From Microbacterium sp. Root553 (GTDB taxonomy: Bacteria; Actinomycetota; Actinomycetes; Actinomycetales; Microbacteriaceae), in assembly GCF_001426995.1 (NCBI RefSeq), contig NZ_LMFY01000001.1:1981675-2045674 (forward strand): a stretch of 64,000 bases of DNA, written 5' to 3'. The notes under the pieces are model-generated. The model saw only the letters and a program-made list of their open reading frames with translations. It was not told the origin of the DNA and did no database searches. Positions 16,835 to 25,942 of this stretch are shown one piece after another. Position 1 is the first letter of the stretch. Each line of letters begins with the position of its first letter. A program made the translations under genes and the position numbers.

Positions 16835-18058
16835 TCACTCGTCCCTCCGCTCGATGAGGGTGGAGGCGTCGACGGCCTGCTCCAGCTCGCCCAGGCGCCG
16901 AGCCAGGTCGATCAGGGTGGGATCGTCGGCGGGCAGCGGACCCGCGAGCAGCTCGTGCAGCGAGCCGCGCGGGATGCGGAGTCGGTCGGATGCCGCGTCG
17001 GCGATCTCCTCGGGCGTCGCGGTCACGGCCAGCCCGAGTCGTCGTGCGAGCCGGCGCCTGCTGCCGTCGCGGATCGCCTCGGAGGCGTGCACGGCGTCGC
17101 CCGCCTTCGCGGTCAGCCGCGCGCGCCCGTGCATCGTCTCGGAGGCGCGCACCGTGACCGGCAGCGTCTCCGACACGAGCGGACCGAAGCGCTGGCCGCG
17201 CCACAGTGCGGCGGCGAGGCCGGCGATCATCAGCAGGAGGATGGCGGGCGTCACCCATCCCGGCGTGAGCGAGCCGAGCGTGTCGGGCGTCTCGCCCTCG
17301 ATGTCCGTGTCGCCGAAGCTCGGCACGTACCAGACGACACGATCGGTCTGTCCCAGAAGAGCGACGCCGAGGGCGGCGTTGCCGTCGTCGGCGAGATAGG
17401 CGTTGCTGAACAGTCGGGCGCCCTCGACGAGGATCCGCGTCGCGTCGGCATCGTCGTCGATGAGCACAGCGGACGCGTCGGTTCCGAAGCACCCTTCGAC
17501 ACCGTCGGCGGGGGTGAACAGCCGATCGGGGCGGATCGTGCCGACATCCGCGAACTCGGCGGCATCGCACCCCGCCGCCACGGGCGCGGAGTCGGGAGTG
17601 GCGTTCGCTCCGAGTTCGAACAGGTTCAGCAGGTGCGTGCTGCTGGAGAGGAAGACCACGCGGCCTGCGGGCTCGACGAGGTCGGCGATCCCCTCGTCGC
17701 TCAGCGTGTACGGATTGGCCATCACCAGAGTGGTGTCGGCGTCGAGCGCGGCACGTGCCTCGGTCCTCGAGCGGAAGACCGACACCTCCACACCCTGCTG
17801 CTCGAGGATCTGCGCGAGGGCCATGGCGCCCGAGTCTCCCACGCTCTCGGGGTCGAGGGCGCCGCGCTGGTCCGGCATCCGGACGCCCACCTGGATCGCG
17901 ACGAAGACGCCGCCGAGGACGAGGGCGGCGACGATCAGCCATCCGATCAGCGATTTCAGGCGTCGGCGGCGGTGCGGCTGCTCGGCCGTCGACGAATCGG
18001 CGACCTCCGGGCCGCTCGCATCCCGCTCGGTGACCACGCTGTGGTCGATCACGCTCAT
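16835..18058 (-). CDS. DUF4350 domain membrane protein
   Basis: A 407-residue protein: a hydrophilic N-terminus (1-35), one membrane helix (about 37-60), an extracytoplasmic DUF4350 domain (about 70-270) resembling a glutamine-amidotransferase/flavodoxin-like fold (LAQILEQQGVEVSVFRS, TTLVMANPYTLSDE, GRVVFLSSSTHLLN), a second helix (about 280-297) and a cytoplasmic tail. No catalytic residue can be assigned. Overlap of 4 bp (ATGA) with the upstream DUF4129 gene shows tight coupling. DUF4350 genes habitually travel with moxR and DUF58 genes. Confidence 0.88.
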   Translation of the reverse strand: MSVIDHSVVTERDASGPEVADSSTAEQPHRRRRLKSLIGWLIVAALVLGGVFVAIQVGVRMPDQRGALDPESVGDSGAMALAQILEQQGVEVSVFRSRTEARAALDADTTLVMANPYTLSDEGIADLVEPAGRVVFLSSSTHLLNLFELGANATPDSAPVAAGCDAAEFADVGTIRPDRLFTPADGVEGCFGTDASAVLIDDDADATRILVEGARLFSNAYLADDGNAALGVALLGQTDRVVWYVPSFGDTDIEGETPDTLGSLTPGWVTPAILLLMIAGLAAALWRGQRFGPLVSETLPVTVRASETMHGRARLTAKAGDAVHASEAIRDGSRRRLARRLGLAVTATPEEIADAASDRLRIPRGSLHELLAGPLPADDPTLIDLARRLGELEQAVDASTLIERRDE

Positions 18059-18696
18059 GCGGGCACCAGGTCGGGGCGCAGGGAGCTGAGCCGCTCATCG
18101 GTCGCGGCGAGCTCGGCGTAGCGCTCGGCGGTCGCCGGATGCCGCAGATACCGCACATCGTCGAACGAGACCGCGGCGCGACGCACCGGGTCGATCTCGA
18201 GCGGGAAGACGGAGGCGACCTCCCGGGCGATGGCCTGGGCCGTGGCACCGGGAGACGGGTCGATGAGGTCGCGCTCCAGCAGACCTCTCGCCAGCGCGCG
18301 GAATCGGAGGATGGTCGCCTCGTCCCAGTCCTGGGCGCGGGCGGCGCGGTCGGCGTCGGTGCGGAGTTGGGTCGCCGACCGATCGTCCCCGGCGCCGAGC
18401 AGACCGCCCCGGAGCGCGCGGACCGATTGCGAGCGCCGCGGGCGGCCCCAGATGATCAGAGCGGCGACGAGCGCGCCGAAGACGATGATGCTGACGATGA
18501 TCAGAGCCGAGGGTCCGACGCTCGCGCCGTTGTCAGCGCTGAAGAGATCGGCCAGGAACCGGCCGATGTCCCGGGCGATGAGATCGAACCAGGTCGGCTT
18601 CGCGTCCGCGTAGCGGGGATCCGCGAGCTCCTGCTCGGCCCACCGCCGCGCCTCGTCGCCGTCCGGCACGCGCACATCGTCGAGGAGGCGGATCAT
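18055..18696 (-). CDS. DUF4129 domain protein
   Basis: A 213-residue protein with a short soluble N-terminus, one membrane helix (about 66-88) and a cytoplasmic C-terminal DUF4129 region: ARAQDWDEATILRFRALARGLLERDLIDPSPGATAQAIAREVA...DDVRYL. DUF4129 domains are usually found in transglutaminase-like membrane proteins; here only the C-terminal module is present. It overlaps both neighbours by 4 bp, so [11 protein letters not shown] of the operon is coupled from the first gene on. Role unknown beyond association with MoxR systems. Confidence 0.87.
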   Translation of the reverse strand: MIRLLDDVRVPDGDEARRWAEQELADPRYADAKPTWFDLIARDIGRFLADLFSADNGASVGPSALIIVSIIVFGALVAALIIWGRPRRSQSVRALRGGLLGAGDDRSATQLRTDADRAARAQDWDEATILRFRALARGLLERDLIDPSPGATAQAIAREVASVFPLEIDPVRRAAVSFDDVRYLRHPATAERYAELAATDERLSSLRPDLVPA

Positions 18697-20123
18697 GCCG
18701 GCCCCTCACCTCCGGTGCCGGGGGCCGCCCAGGTCGACTCCGCGCTCGCCGCGTGTGGGGCAGGCGGCGCGGCGGGAGCGGGAGGGGGAGTGGACGGCGT
18801 GGAGTACGGCGGCTGTGCCGGGTACTGCTGCGGCTGCTGTGCGGGGTACTGCTGCTGTGCCGGGTATTGCTGCGGCTGCTGCGCGGGGTACGGCTGCGCG
18901 GGGTACTGCTGCTGTGCCGGATAGGGCTGCGCCGGGTACTGCTGCTGCGCCGGGTACTGCTGCTGCGCAGGGTAGGGCTGACCCGGGTACCCCTGCGTCC
19001 CGTAGCCGGCGCTCATCATCGCCCACTCCGGCACCTGCTTCGGCGGGGGCGCGCTCGTCACGGCCTTCGACGGGTCGATCACGAACGGATCGCCCAGCTG
19101 CTCCTCGGTCCACCCGAGATCGCGGCGCTCGACGTGGCCGATCAGGGCCTGGTCGAGGCCCTCGTATCGCATCCGGCTGTCGAGGTAGACGAGCGTGCCT
19201 GCGGTGCTCTGCACGACGAGCGTGATCGCCTGCAGGACCAGCAGAAGGATCTGCGGGGCGAGCAGGGCGAAGACGAACCCCATGATCGCGCCGGTGTCGG
19301 CGGATCCGGTCGGAGCGATCACGGTGCTGAACATCGAGCCCAGCAGCGTCGCCGGCAGGTTCACCAGCTGCATCGCGACGCCCATGATCGCGCCGATCAG
19401 GAAGGTGACGCCCCAGGCGGTCCAGAACCGGCCGCGGGTGAGGCGCCAGGATCGCACGAACGCCTCGCGGAACGTCGCCCGCTCGAGCACCAGGACCGAG
19501 GGCACGAGCAGCAGCTTGGTCGTGAGCCACACCACCAGCGGGATGGTCGCGAGGATCAGCACGACCACGAGGATGACGATGCCACCGATCGCCTCGACCG
19601 AGTTCCCCAGACCCCCGGCGACGAATCCGGCGATGATGAGGAACAGGATCACGATCACGCCGAAGACGAAGACGACCGAGAGGGACGCGAAGCCGGCCAG
19701 CCGCCAGAACGACGGGATCATCCGTCGCCAGAGCGTGCCGAGCCCGGCCTTCACCCCGATCGCGGCGAAGCCGATCTCGGCGGCCACCACTCCCTGCATG
19801 AGAGCGGTGAAGGCGATGGAGGCGATGCCCACGGCGAGCCCGGCCACGAGATTCATGGCGATGGTCCCCGCGAACACTGCCTCGAAATCCGCGGAGGAGG
19901 GGGAGAGAGACTCCAGGCGCGTGAAGGTCGTGACGAACACGAACCCCATCACGGTGGCGCTGAGCGCCACGACCGCGAGCTGGATCACGACCCCGAAGCC
20001 GAAGAGCACCTTCGGGTTGTGGCGCAGCGCCGCGAACGACCTGCTCAGCAGCATCCCGAAGGTCAGCGGATGCAGGGGGATGATGCCCCTCTTCGGGGCA
20101 GGGGTCCACGTCTGGCCGCTCAC
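18693..20123 (-). CDS. Glycerophosphodiester-phosphodiesterase membrane-domain protein with YPAQ-rich tail
   Basis: A 476-residue protein. Residues 25-330 form about six membrane spans resembling the membrane domain that accompanies some glycerophosphoryl diester phosphodiesterases; the catalytic GDPD domain itself is absent. The C-terminal 120 residues are low-complexity Pro/Gln/Tyr/Ala repeats based on YPAQQ. I chose the GTG at 20123, preceded by GGAGGG with 7-nt spacing; an in-frame GTG at 20159 has no such site. It heads the DUF4129-DUF4350-MoxR-DUF58 operon and diverges from mtrA. The tail may bind partners or aid clustering; that is inference. Confidence 0.83.
   Translation of the reverse strand: MSGQTWTPAPKRGIIPLHPLTFGMLLSRSFAALRHNPKVLFGFGVVIQLAVVALSATVMGFVFVTTFTRLESLSPSSADFEAVFAGTIAMNLVAGLAVGIASIAFTALMQGVVAAEIGFAAIGVKAGLGTLWRRMIPSFWRLAGFASLSVVFVFGVIVILFLIIAGFVAGGLGNSVEAIGGIVILVVVLILATIPLVVWLTTKLLLVPSVLVLERATFREAFVRSWRLTRGRFWTAWGVTFLIGAIMGVAMQLVNLPATLLGSMFSTVIAPTGSADTGAIMGFVFALLAPQILLLVLQAITLVVQSTAGTLVYLDSRMRYEGLDQALIGHVERRDLGWTEEQLGDPFVIDPSKAVTSAPPPKQVPEWAMMSAGYGTQGYPGQPYPAQQQYPAQQQYPAQPYPAQQQYPAQPYPAQQPQQYPAQQQYPAQQPQQYPAQPPYSTPSTPPPAPAAPPAPHAASAESTWAAPGTGGEGPA
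18800..18990 (-). repeat. Coding repeat for the YPAQ-rich tail
   Basis: Imperfect 12-15 bp units encode about a dozen copies of YPAQQ/YPAQP. On the opposite strand the same DNA gives a cysteine-rich open frame with no supported start, which is a shadow. Confidence 0.7.
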
Positions 20124-20205
20124 CGGCACTCCCTCCGTCGTGCGCTCCCATCGTGTCACACCCGCCGTCGGACGCGCAGACGGAGGTCGGTGGGACTGAG
20201 TGCCA

Positions 20206-20211
20206 TAAGGT
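20206..20211 (+). promoter_or_regulatory. -10 element of mtrA
   Basis: TAAGGT with 7 nt to the ATG at 20219. An AAGG inside it could also act as a weak ribosome-binding site on a longer transcript. Confidence 0.45.
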
Positions 20212-20218
20212 AACAGTT

Positions 20219-20899
20219 ATGACCTCACGCATTCTTGTGGTCGACGATGACACCGCGCTCGCCGAGATGATCGGCATCGTGCTGCGCACGGAGGGCTTCG
20301 AGCCGGTGTTCTGCGCCGACGGAGCGCGGGCCGTCGAGGAGTGGCGCACGCAGCGTCCCGACCTCGTGCTGCTCGACCTGATGCTCCCCGGCATGGACGG
20401 CATCGAGATCTGCACGCGGATCCGGGCCGAATCCGGAGTCCCCGTCATCATGCTCACCGCCCGCAGCGACACCGCCGACGTGGTGCGCGGCCTGGAGGTC
20501 GGGGCCGACGATTACATCGTGAAGCCCTTCAATCCGAAGGAGCTCGTCGCCCGCATCCGCACCAGGCTCCGCCCCACTCCGCAGACGGTCGGCGAACAGC
20601 TGCGCGTGGGCGATCTCACCGTCGACGTCGATGCGCACGAGGTGCGGCGCGGCACGGCGCCGATCGCTCTGACCCCGCTGGAGTTCCAGCTGCTCGTCGC
20701 CCTCGCGTCCAAGCCGCAGCAGGTCTTCTCCCGCGAGATGCTCCTCGAGCAGGTGTGGGGCTACCACTACAAGGCGGACACCCGCCTGGTCAACGTGCAC
20801 GTCCAGCGTCTGAGGGCCAAGGTCGAGCTCGATCCCGACAATCCCAAGATCGTCATGACGGTGCGCGGCGTGGGTTACCGCGCCGGGAGCGCGGGATAG
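20219..20899 (+). CDS. mtrA: Response regulator MtrA
   Basis: OmpR/PhoB-type response regulator of 226 residues. The receiver domain has the acidic pocket D9-D11, the phosphoacceptor D53 (VLLDLMLPGMDG) and K102 (VKPF). The winged-helix domain (about 130-224) ends with RLVNVHVQRLRAKVE and MTVRGVGYRAG. The MtrAB system of actinobacteria couples cell-wall turnover, division and osmotic response. The ATG at 20219 matches the family start (MTSRILVVDDD). It diverges from the MoxR operon and is followed 7 bp later by mtrB. Assignment rests on full-length similarity plus the mtrB-lpqB context. Confidence 0.97.
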   Translation: MTSRILVVDDDTALAEMIGIVLRTEGFEPVFCADGARAVEEWRTQRPDLVLLDLMLPGMDGIEICTRIRAESGVPVIMLTARSDTADVVRGLEVGADDYIVKPFNPKELVARIRTRLRPTPQTVGEQLRVGDLTVDVDAHEVRRGTAPIALTPLEFQLLVALASKPQQVFSREMLLEQVWGYHYKADTRLVNVHVQRLRAKVELDPDNPKIVMTVRGVGYRAGSAG

Positions 20900-20906
20900 G
20901 ACGACG

Positions 20907-22586
20907 ATGGCCGCGCCCACAGCGACCACCACGGCGGTCGCTGTCATCCGCGACTGGCGAGGCTGGCCGTCGGTCGTCAGCGCGCTGTGGCGGAGTTCGC
21001 TGCGATTCCGCACGCTGACGGTCACTCTGCTCCTCACGTCCACGGCGATCCTGATCACCTGCGTCACCATGGCCCTGGTCATCCAGAACGATCTCTTCGA
21101 GTCCCGCAAGACGGAGGCGCTCGAAGACGCGGCCCGCGCCGTGAACCTGGCGCAGGTGACCCTGGACTCCGCAGCCCTCGGCGATGAGCCCGCCGCACTG
21201 CAGGAACTCTGGGACAGCGTGCAGGCAGATCTCCGGCGCTACTCGACGGCAGAGGGCTTCGCCGGCATCCGGATGAACGACGACCCCGATGCCGTCGCAC
21301 TGAACGGGTTCTCGGCGGGGTTGAGCGCCAACATCATCAGCACAGGTCTGAGCAACAGGGTCGTGCAGTTCGACGACCGCCAATCCTGGCAGTCGGTGGG
21401 GCTCGATGTCGCCGGCCGGGTCGTCCCGGGAATCATCGTCGGCCAGCAGCTGCAGGTGCCTGAGGCGGGATCCTTCCAGCTCTACTTCGCGTACGACCTC
21501 GCCGATGCCGACAACACCCTCACCTTCGTGCAGCGGACGCTGTGGATCGCCGGGATCGGACTCGTCGCCATCGTCGCAGCGATCTCGTTCATCGTGCTGC
21601 GCACCGTGTCGACCCCGATCGTCGAGGCCGCCGAGACCAGCGCCCGACTCGCGTCGGGCGACCTTGCGGTGCGCATCGACGTGCACGGAGAAGACGAGAT
21701 CGCGACCCTCGGTCGGTCGTTCAACGCGATGGCCGACAGCATCGAGTCCCAGATCAAGGAGCTAGGCGAGCTCTCGCTCGTGCAGCAGCGATTCGTGTCC
21801 GACGTCTCGCACGAGCTGCGGACGCCGCTCACGACGATCCGGCTCGCGGCCGACATGCTCAACGACCAGCGCGGGGAGTTCGATCCGACCACCGCCCGGA
21901 CGACCGAGCTGCTGCACACCCAGGTGCAGCGTTTCGAGACGCTGCTGTCCGACCTGCTGGAGATCAGCCGCTACGACGCGGGGTCCGTGCAGTTGGAGCT
22001 CGAGGCCACGAGCCTCGCGCATCTCGCGGAGGACATCATCGAGCAGATGCAGCCGCTCGCGGACGGACGAGGCACCGAGCTGCGTCTGGTCGCGCCTGGC
22101 GGCTACTCTCCGGTGGACATGGATCCGCGTCGCGTGCGCCGGGTGCTGCGCAACCTGATCGGCAACGCGATCGAGCACGGCGAGGGGCGCCCGGTCGTGG
22201 TGACCGTCGACAGCAATCAGCATGCCGTCGCCGCAGGGGTGCGCGACTTCGGGCTCGGCATGGAACCGGCGGATGCCGAGCGGGTGTTCGACCGCTTCTG
22301 GCGGGCGGATCCCTCGCGTCAGCGCACGATCGGCGGCACGGGTCTCGGGCTCTCCATCGCGCTCGGCGACGCGACCCTGCACGGCGGCAGTCTCGCGGTG
22401 TGGTCCGAGCTCGGGGTCGGCACGAACTTCGTGCTCACGCTGCCGCGCCGCGGCGACGCGTCAGAGGGGCCGTCGCCGATCTCGACGGAGCCGCAGGATT
22501 CGCTGTCCGAGATCGGCGACGCGACCCAGCCGATCCATCTCGCCGACATCCCGGCCGAGCTCTTCGACCGAGGGAGCATCGAATGA
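20907..22586 (+). CDS. mtrB: Sensor histidine kinase MtrB
   Basis: A 559-residue kinase: first membrane helix about 40-62, a sensor loop of about 150 residues, a second helix about 213-235, then HAMP (STPIVEAAETSARLASGDLAVRI), the dimerisation helix with phospho-His302 in FVSDVSHELRTPLTTIR, and an HATPase domain with N box (RNLIGNAIEHG), G1 (DFGLGMEP) and G2 (GGTGLGLSIA). It phosphorylates MtrA. The ATG follows the mtrA stop by 7 bp. It overlaps lpqB by 4 bp (ATGA), so kinase and lipoprotein are made together. Confidence 0.96.
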   Translation: MAAPTATTTAVAVIRDWRGWPSVVSALWRSSLRFRTLTVTLLLTSTAILITCVTMALVIQNDLFESRKTEALEDAARAVNLAQVTLDSAALGDEPAALQELWDSVQADLRRYSTAEGFAGIRMNDDPDAVALNGFSAGLSANIISTGLSNRVVQFDDRQSWQSVGLDVAGRVVPGIIVGQQLQVPEAGSFQLYFAYDLADADNTLTFVQRTLWIAGIGLVAIVAAISFIVLRTVSTPIVEAAETSARLASGDLAVRIDVHGEDEIATLGRSFNAMADSIESQIKELGELSLVQQRFVSDVSHELRTPLTTIRLAADMLNDQRGEFDPTTARTTELLHTQVQRFETLLSDLLEISRYDAGSVQLELEATSLAHLAEDIIEQMQPLADGRGTELRLVAPGGYSPVDMDPRRVRRVLRNLIGNAIEHGEGRPVVVTVDSNQHAVAAGVRDFGLGMEPADAERVFDRFWRADPSRQRTIGGTGLGLSIALGDATLHGGSLAVWSELGVGTNFVLTLPRRGDASEGPSPISTEPQDSLSEIGDATQPIHLADIPAELFDRGSIE

Positions 22587-24301
22587 TGCGTCGGACCCGC
22601 CGTATCCTGCGCGGCCTCGCCATCGCGACGACCGTGCTGATGCTGACCGCGTGCACGGGGCTGCCCACGTCCGGCGACGCCCAGCCCGGGCTCGCCCTCG
22701 GGGCATCCCCGGAGGACCCCGACTTCCTCCCTCTCGCCTCGGGCCCTGCGGACGGCGCCGCTCCGGCCGCGATCGTCGAGGGTTTCATGGAGGCGGCGAT
22801 CACGCCGGCGGACAACTGGGACACCGCGCGCAAGTTCCTCACCCCCGACCTCGCGTCGACCTGGCGCCCGAACACCGGCGTCTCGATCGACGTGAGCGCG
22901 TCGACGCGCCTGTTCACCTCGAGTATCGAGGAGGACGACGAGCCTGCCGCCGGTGACACCGCCGACGTGCGCGTCACCTTCGATCAGCTGGCCAGCGTCG
23001 ATGCGACCGGCGCATACTCGGAGTCGTTCGGAGCGTCGAACTCCGCCTTCGTGGTGGTGTTCGACGACGGGCAGTGGCGGATCTCCGAGGCGCCCGACGG
23101 CGTCGTGATCGACGAGTCCCGGTTCTCGCGCGTCTACGACGACTTCGCTCTGCAGTACTACGACCAGACCTGGGAGCGCCTGGTGCCCGACGTGCGCTGG
23201 TTCCCCCGTCGTGCCACGGTCGCCACGACGATCGCGCAGTCTCTGATCGGCGGCGCCCCCAGCCCCTGGCTCGACCCGGCGGTGCAGAGCGCGTTCCCGC
23301 AGGGCGTGCAGCTCGCGCGGGACGCCGTGCCGATCGATTCGGACCAGGTCGCGGACGTGGCACTGAATCGCGAAGCGCTGAGTCTGGATCCGAAGACCCT
23401 CGCCCGGATGCGCACGCAGCTGCAGAGCACGTTCGCCGCGGCCGGCGTGCAGATCAGCCAGGTGCGCTTCACCGTCGACGGGCGCACCCTCGAAGCCGGG
23501 GTCGTCAAGCTCGTGGAGGACCCCGCCGACACCGGGAGCATCGTGCTGCGGGACGGCGAGTTCGGAACCCTCGTGGGCAGCGAGATCACTCCCATCGCCG
23601 GCGTCACGGAGGAGATCCTCGCCGTGACGCAGCCGATCTCGGCGATCGACGTGGCGCTCGACGGCACGCGTGCGGCGGTGAAACTCGCGGACGGCCACGT
23701 GTATCTCGCGGGCGAGGGACAGTTCGACGAACTGGATGAGCGCGCGAACCTCGTGCGTCCGTCGATGGACCCGTACGGCTACACCTGGTCGGTGCCCTCG
23801 AACGCCCCGGCCGCGCTGCAGGCGATCGGCAGCGAGGTGGCCCCGAACGCGATCTCCGGCGCGTGGCCCGACGCCTCCTCCGTCTCCGCCATCCGTGTCT
23901 CCGTCGACGGCGCGCGGATCGCCGCCGTCGTCGTGGTCGGCGGTGAACGGTGGATCGTCGTGTCGTCGGTGATCCGCGACGAGACGGGTATGCCCACCGA
24001 GCTGGGACCGATCGAACCTCTCGCGCAGCTGGGAGGTTCGGCGACCGCTCTCGTGTGGCTCGGTCCCGATCGCCTGGGGGTGCTCGCCGACCTCGAGGAC
24101 CGCACGGTGATCACGCAGATCGTCGGTGGTACCGGCACGTCGGAGGTCGCGCCCACGGATGCCGTGTCGCTCGCGGGCGCTCGCAGCGCCTCGGGGCTGC
24201 GGGTTCTCGGTGCCGGCGGGGCCGTCTTCGCCCGCACCGGCTCGGCGTGGAGCGAGTCGATCAGCGGCGTCGCGCTCCTCGCCACGCGGGCCGGGCACTG
24301 A
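22583..24301 (+). CDS. lpqB: Lipoprotein LpqB
   Basis: A 572-residue lipoprotein that in mycobacteria associates with MtrB and modulates MtrA signalling. The signal peptide ends in the lipobox LTAC, so lipidation should occur at Cys25. A GerMN-like domain (about 190-320; RRATVATTIAQSLIGG...FPQGVQL) is followed by a beta-propeller-like C-terminal half. The ATG overlaps the mtrB stop; a second in-frame ATG lies 3 bp on. Gene order mtrA-mtrB-lpqB is the standard actinobacterial one. No terminator is evident before comF. Confidence 0.95.
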   Translation: MMRRTRRILRGLAIATTVLMLTACTGLPTSGDAQPGLALGASPEDPDFLPLASGPADGAAPAAIVEGFMEAAITPADNWDTARKFLTPDLASTWRPNTGVSIDVSASTRLFTSSIEEDDEPAAGDTADVRVTFDQLASVDATGAYSESFGASNSAFVVVFDDGQWRISEAPDGVVIDESRFSRVYDDFALQYYDQTWERLVPDVRWFPRRATVATTIAQSLIGGAPSPWLDPAVQSAFPQGVQLARDAVPIDSDQVADVALNREALSLDPKTLARMRTQLQSTFAAAGVQISQVRFTVDGRTLEAGVVKLVEDPADTGSIVLRDGEFGTLVGSEITPIAGVTEEILAVTQPISAIDVALDGTRAAVKLADGHVYLAGEGQFDELDERANLVRPSMDPYGYTWSVPSNAPAALQAIGSEVAPNAISGAWPDASSVSAIRVSVDGARIAAVVVVGGERWIVVSSVIRDETGMPTELGPIEPLAQLGGSATALVWLGPDRLGVLADLEDRTVITQIVGGTGTSEVAPTDAVSLAGARSASGLRVLGAGGAVFARTGSAWSESISGVALLATRAGH

Positions 24302-24401
24302 CCGCGAGCGCACCGCTCCTGCACCGGCAGTGATCCGCGCGGACTTCTGACAGCACCCGTGCGCGAAGTCGACCGCGAGCGCAGCACCCGCGGATCCACG
24401 G

Positions 24402-24407
24402 CAGGAT
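24402..24407 (+). promoter_or_regulatory. -10 element of the comF-like gene
   Basis: CAGGAT with 6 nt to the ATG at 24414. It departs from TAnnnT at the first base, so it is weaker evidence than most. Confidence 0.35.
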
Positions 24408-24413
24408 CGGCGG

Positions 24414-25124
24414 ATGCCGTCATCCGCCGCCGCCCCCGCCGTCCGTGCCATCGACGCCGTCCGTGCCATCGGTGCCGACGTCCTCGCGCTGCTGCTCGCG
24501 GCCACGTGCGCCGGGTGCGATGCGCCGGAGACGCTGCTCTGCGCGTCCTGCCGGCAGCGCATCCGGGCGCGGCCGGTCGTCACCGGCACGACAGCCGGAC
24601 TCCTCGTCCGTGCCGCGATGCCGTTCGAGTCGGTGCCCGCGCGCTGCGTGCGGCGGCTCAAGGACGAGGGCGAGACCCGGCTCGCGCACCCGTTGGGGGC
24701 TGCGCTGGGCGAGGTGCTGCGGGGCGTGCTCGAGGCCCGACCCGCAGGTGAGGTCGCGGTGGTGCCGGTTCCGAGCTCACGAGCGGCCTTCCGTCGCCGA
24801 GGCTACCGGGTCCCGGACCTCCTGATCCGTCGCGCGGGGTACACACCCCGTCGCCTTCTCTCCACCCGCCGTCCGACGGCGGATCAACGAGGGCTCGACG
24901 TCGAGAGTCGCTCGCGCAACGTGCACGGGAGCATGTGCGCGAAGGGCAGTGGCGGGCTCGCCGTGGTGCTCGTCGACGACGTCATGACCACGGGCGCCAC
25001 CCTCGATGAGGCGGCGCGGGCGCTGCGGGTCGCCGGGGCGGACGTCCTGTCCGCGGTCGTACTGGCCGCCACACCACGTCACAGTGAACGGAATGCGTAC
25101 GCATCGGAGACACGCAGGAAATGA
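24414..25124 (+). CDS. ComF family phosphoribosyltransferase-like protein
   Basis: A 236-residue ComF-like protein. The N-terminal zinc-ribbon cysteines are CAGC and CASC (about residues 32-46), followed by a phosphoribosyltransferase fold with the PRPP-binding loop VVLVDDVMTTGATLDEA (about 183-199). In competent bacteria ComF helps handle incoming single-stranded DNA; in actinobacteria this gene is conserved between lpqB and hpf, without other competence genes nearby, so the natural role is open. The C-terminus after the PRPP loop is typical in length. Confidence 0.9.
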   Translation: MPSSAAAPAVRAIDAVRAIGADVLALLLAATCAGCDAPETLLCASCRQRIRARPVVTGTTAGLLVRAAMPFESVPARCVRRLKDEGETRLAHPLGAALGEVLRGVLEARPAGEVAVVPVPSSRAAFRRRGYRVPDLLIRRAGYTPRRLLSTRRPTADQRGLDVESRSRNVHGSMCAKGSGGLAVVLVDDVMTTGATLDEAARALRVAGADVLSAVVLAATPRHSERNAYASETRRK

Positions 25125-25150
25125 CCCGTGACATCCGTCGTCGTGCCGAC

Positions 25151-25156
25151 TAGCGT
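25151..25156 (+). promoter_or_regulatory. -10 element of hpf
   Basis: TAGCGT here predicts a transcript start near 25163 and a 56-nt leader. Unlike most neighbours, hpf then uses a strong AAGGAGG ribosome-binding site 6 nt before its ATG. Confidence 0.4.
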
Positions 25157-25218
25157 GGGGGGACACAAGGCGACCACGGTCCGCCCTTGGCCGGGAGGAC
25201 CGGGACAAGGAGGCAGCA

Positions 25219-25875
25219 ATGGAAACGAGCATCGTTGGCGTCGGGGTGGGAATCACCGACCGCTTCAGAACCGTTGTCGAAGAGAAGATCGCCAAGATCC
25301 AGACGTTCGCGTCACGTGCGCAGCGATTGGACGTGAAGGTCACCCACCGGGTGTATCGCAACGGCCGTGTACCCGATGAGACCGTCGAACTCACGCTCGT
25401 GAGCAAGGGACCGGTCGTGCGGGCCGAGGCCACCGACGGCGACAAATTCGTCGCCCTCGACCTGGCGGTGGACAAGATGGCGGAGCAGCTCCGTCGAGCC
25501 AAGGAGAAGCGGGTCGACGGACGTCAGCACCCGCGCGGCGCGCATTTCGAGAAGGAGAGCGGTGCCCTGGAGGGCATCGACGTCCAGCCCGCATCCGTCG
25601 AGGTCCTTCGCGCCGTCGCGACGGGCACCGTGCCGATCCAGAACGAGGAGGACGAGGTCTACTCGCCCGTCGTCATCCGCACCAAGAGCTTCGATGCGGA
25701 GTGGATGACCGTCGAGGAGGCGGTCGATCGCATGGAGCTGGTCGGCCACGACTTCTTCCTGTTCGTCGACGTGCGCACCGACCACCCGAGCGTGGTCTAC
25801 CGCCGCAAGGGCTGGGACTACGGTGTCATCGCACTCGAGACGCAGGCTCCGCCCGCCGAGGCGCTCGCCTCCTGA
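25219..25875 (+). CDS. hpf: Ribosome hibernation promoting factor, long form
   Basis: A 218-residue protein. Residues 1-105 form the S30AE/YfiA domain that sits in the decoding centre; residues 155-215 form the C-terminal dimerisation domain (VVIRTKSFDAEWMTVEEAVDRMELVGHDFFLFVDVRTDHPSVVYRRKGWDYGVI) that links two 70S ribosomes into 100S dimers. The linker is acidic. Length and two-domain form match long HPF. A strong AAGGAGG precedes the ATG. The gene is followed by a stable bidirectional hairpin and precedes secA, an order shared with mycobacteria. Confidence 0.96.
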   Translation: METSIVGVGVGITDRFRTVVEEKIAKIQTFASRAQRLDVKVTHRVYRNGRVPDETVELTLVSKGPVVRAEATDGDKFVALDLAVDKMAEQLRRAKEKRVDGRQHPRGAHFEKESGALEGIDVQPASVEVLRAVATGTVPIQNEEDEVYSPVVIRTKSFDAEWMTVEEAVDRMELVGHDFFLFVDVRTDHPSVVYRRKGWDYGVIALETQAPPAEALAS

Positions 25876-25887
25876 GAAGGACATGAG

Positions 25888-25920
25888 AACGGCCCGGCCC
25901 CTTCGAGGGGCCGGGCCGTT
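25888..25920. terminator. Bidirectional hairpin terminator between hpf and the coiled-coil gene
   Basis: Perfect 15-bp GC-rich stem (25888-25902 with 25906-25920) and a 3-nt loop, followed by a short T-containing run. It lies between convergent stop codons and can serve both strands. Confidence 0.85.
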
Positions 25921-25942
25921 CGTTCGTCCGTTCGCGGGATGC

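Noticed and set aside
14891..18121. 1076-codon plus-strand frame across the DUF58-MoxR-DUF4350 operon
   Set aside because: Antisense shadow of genes with clear domains.
18753..18924. Cysteine-rich repeat peptide (YCCG/YCCCAG) on the plus strand
   Set aside because: Mirror of the YPAQ-coding repeat; no promoter or ribosome-binding site.
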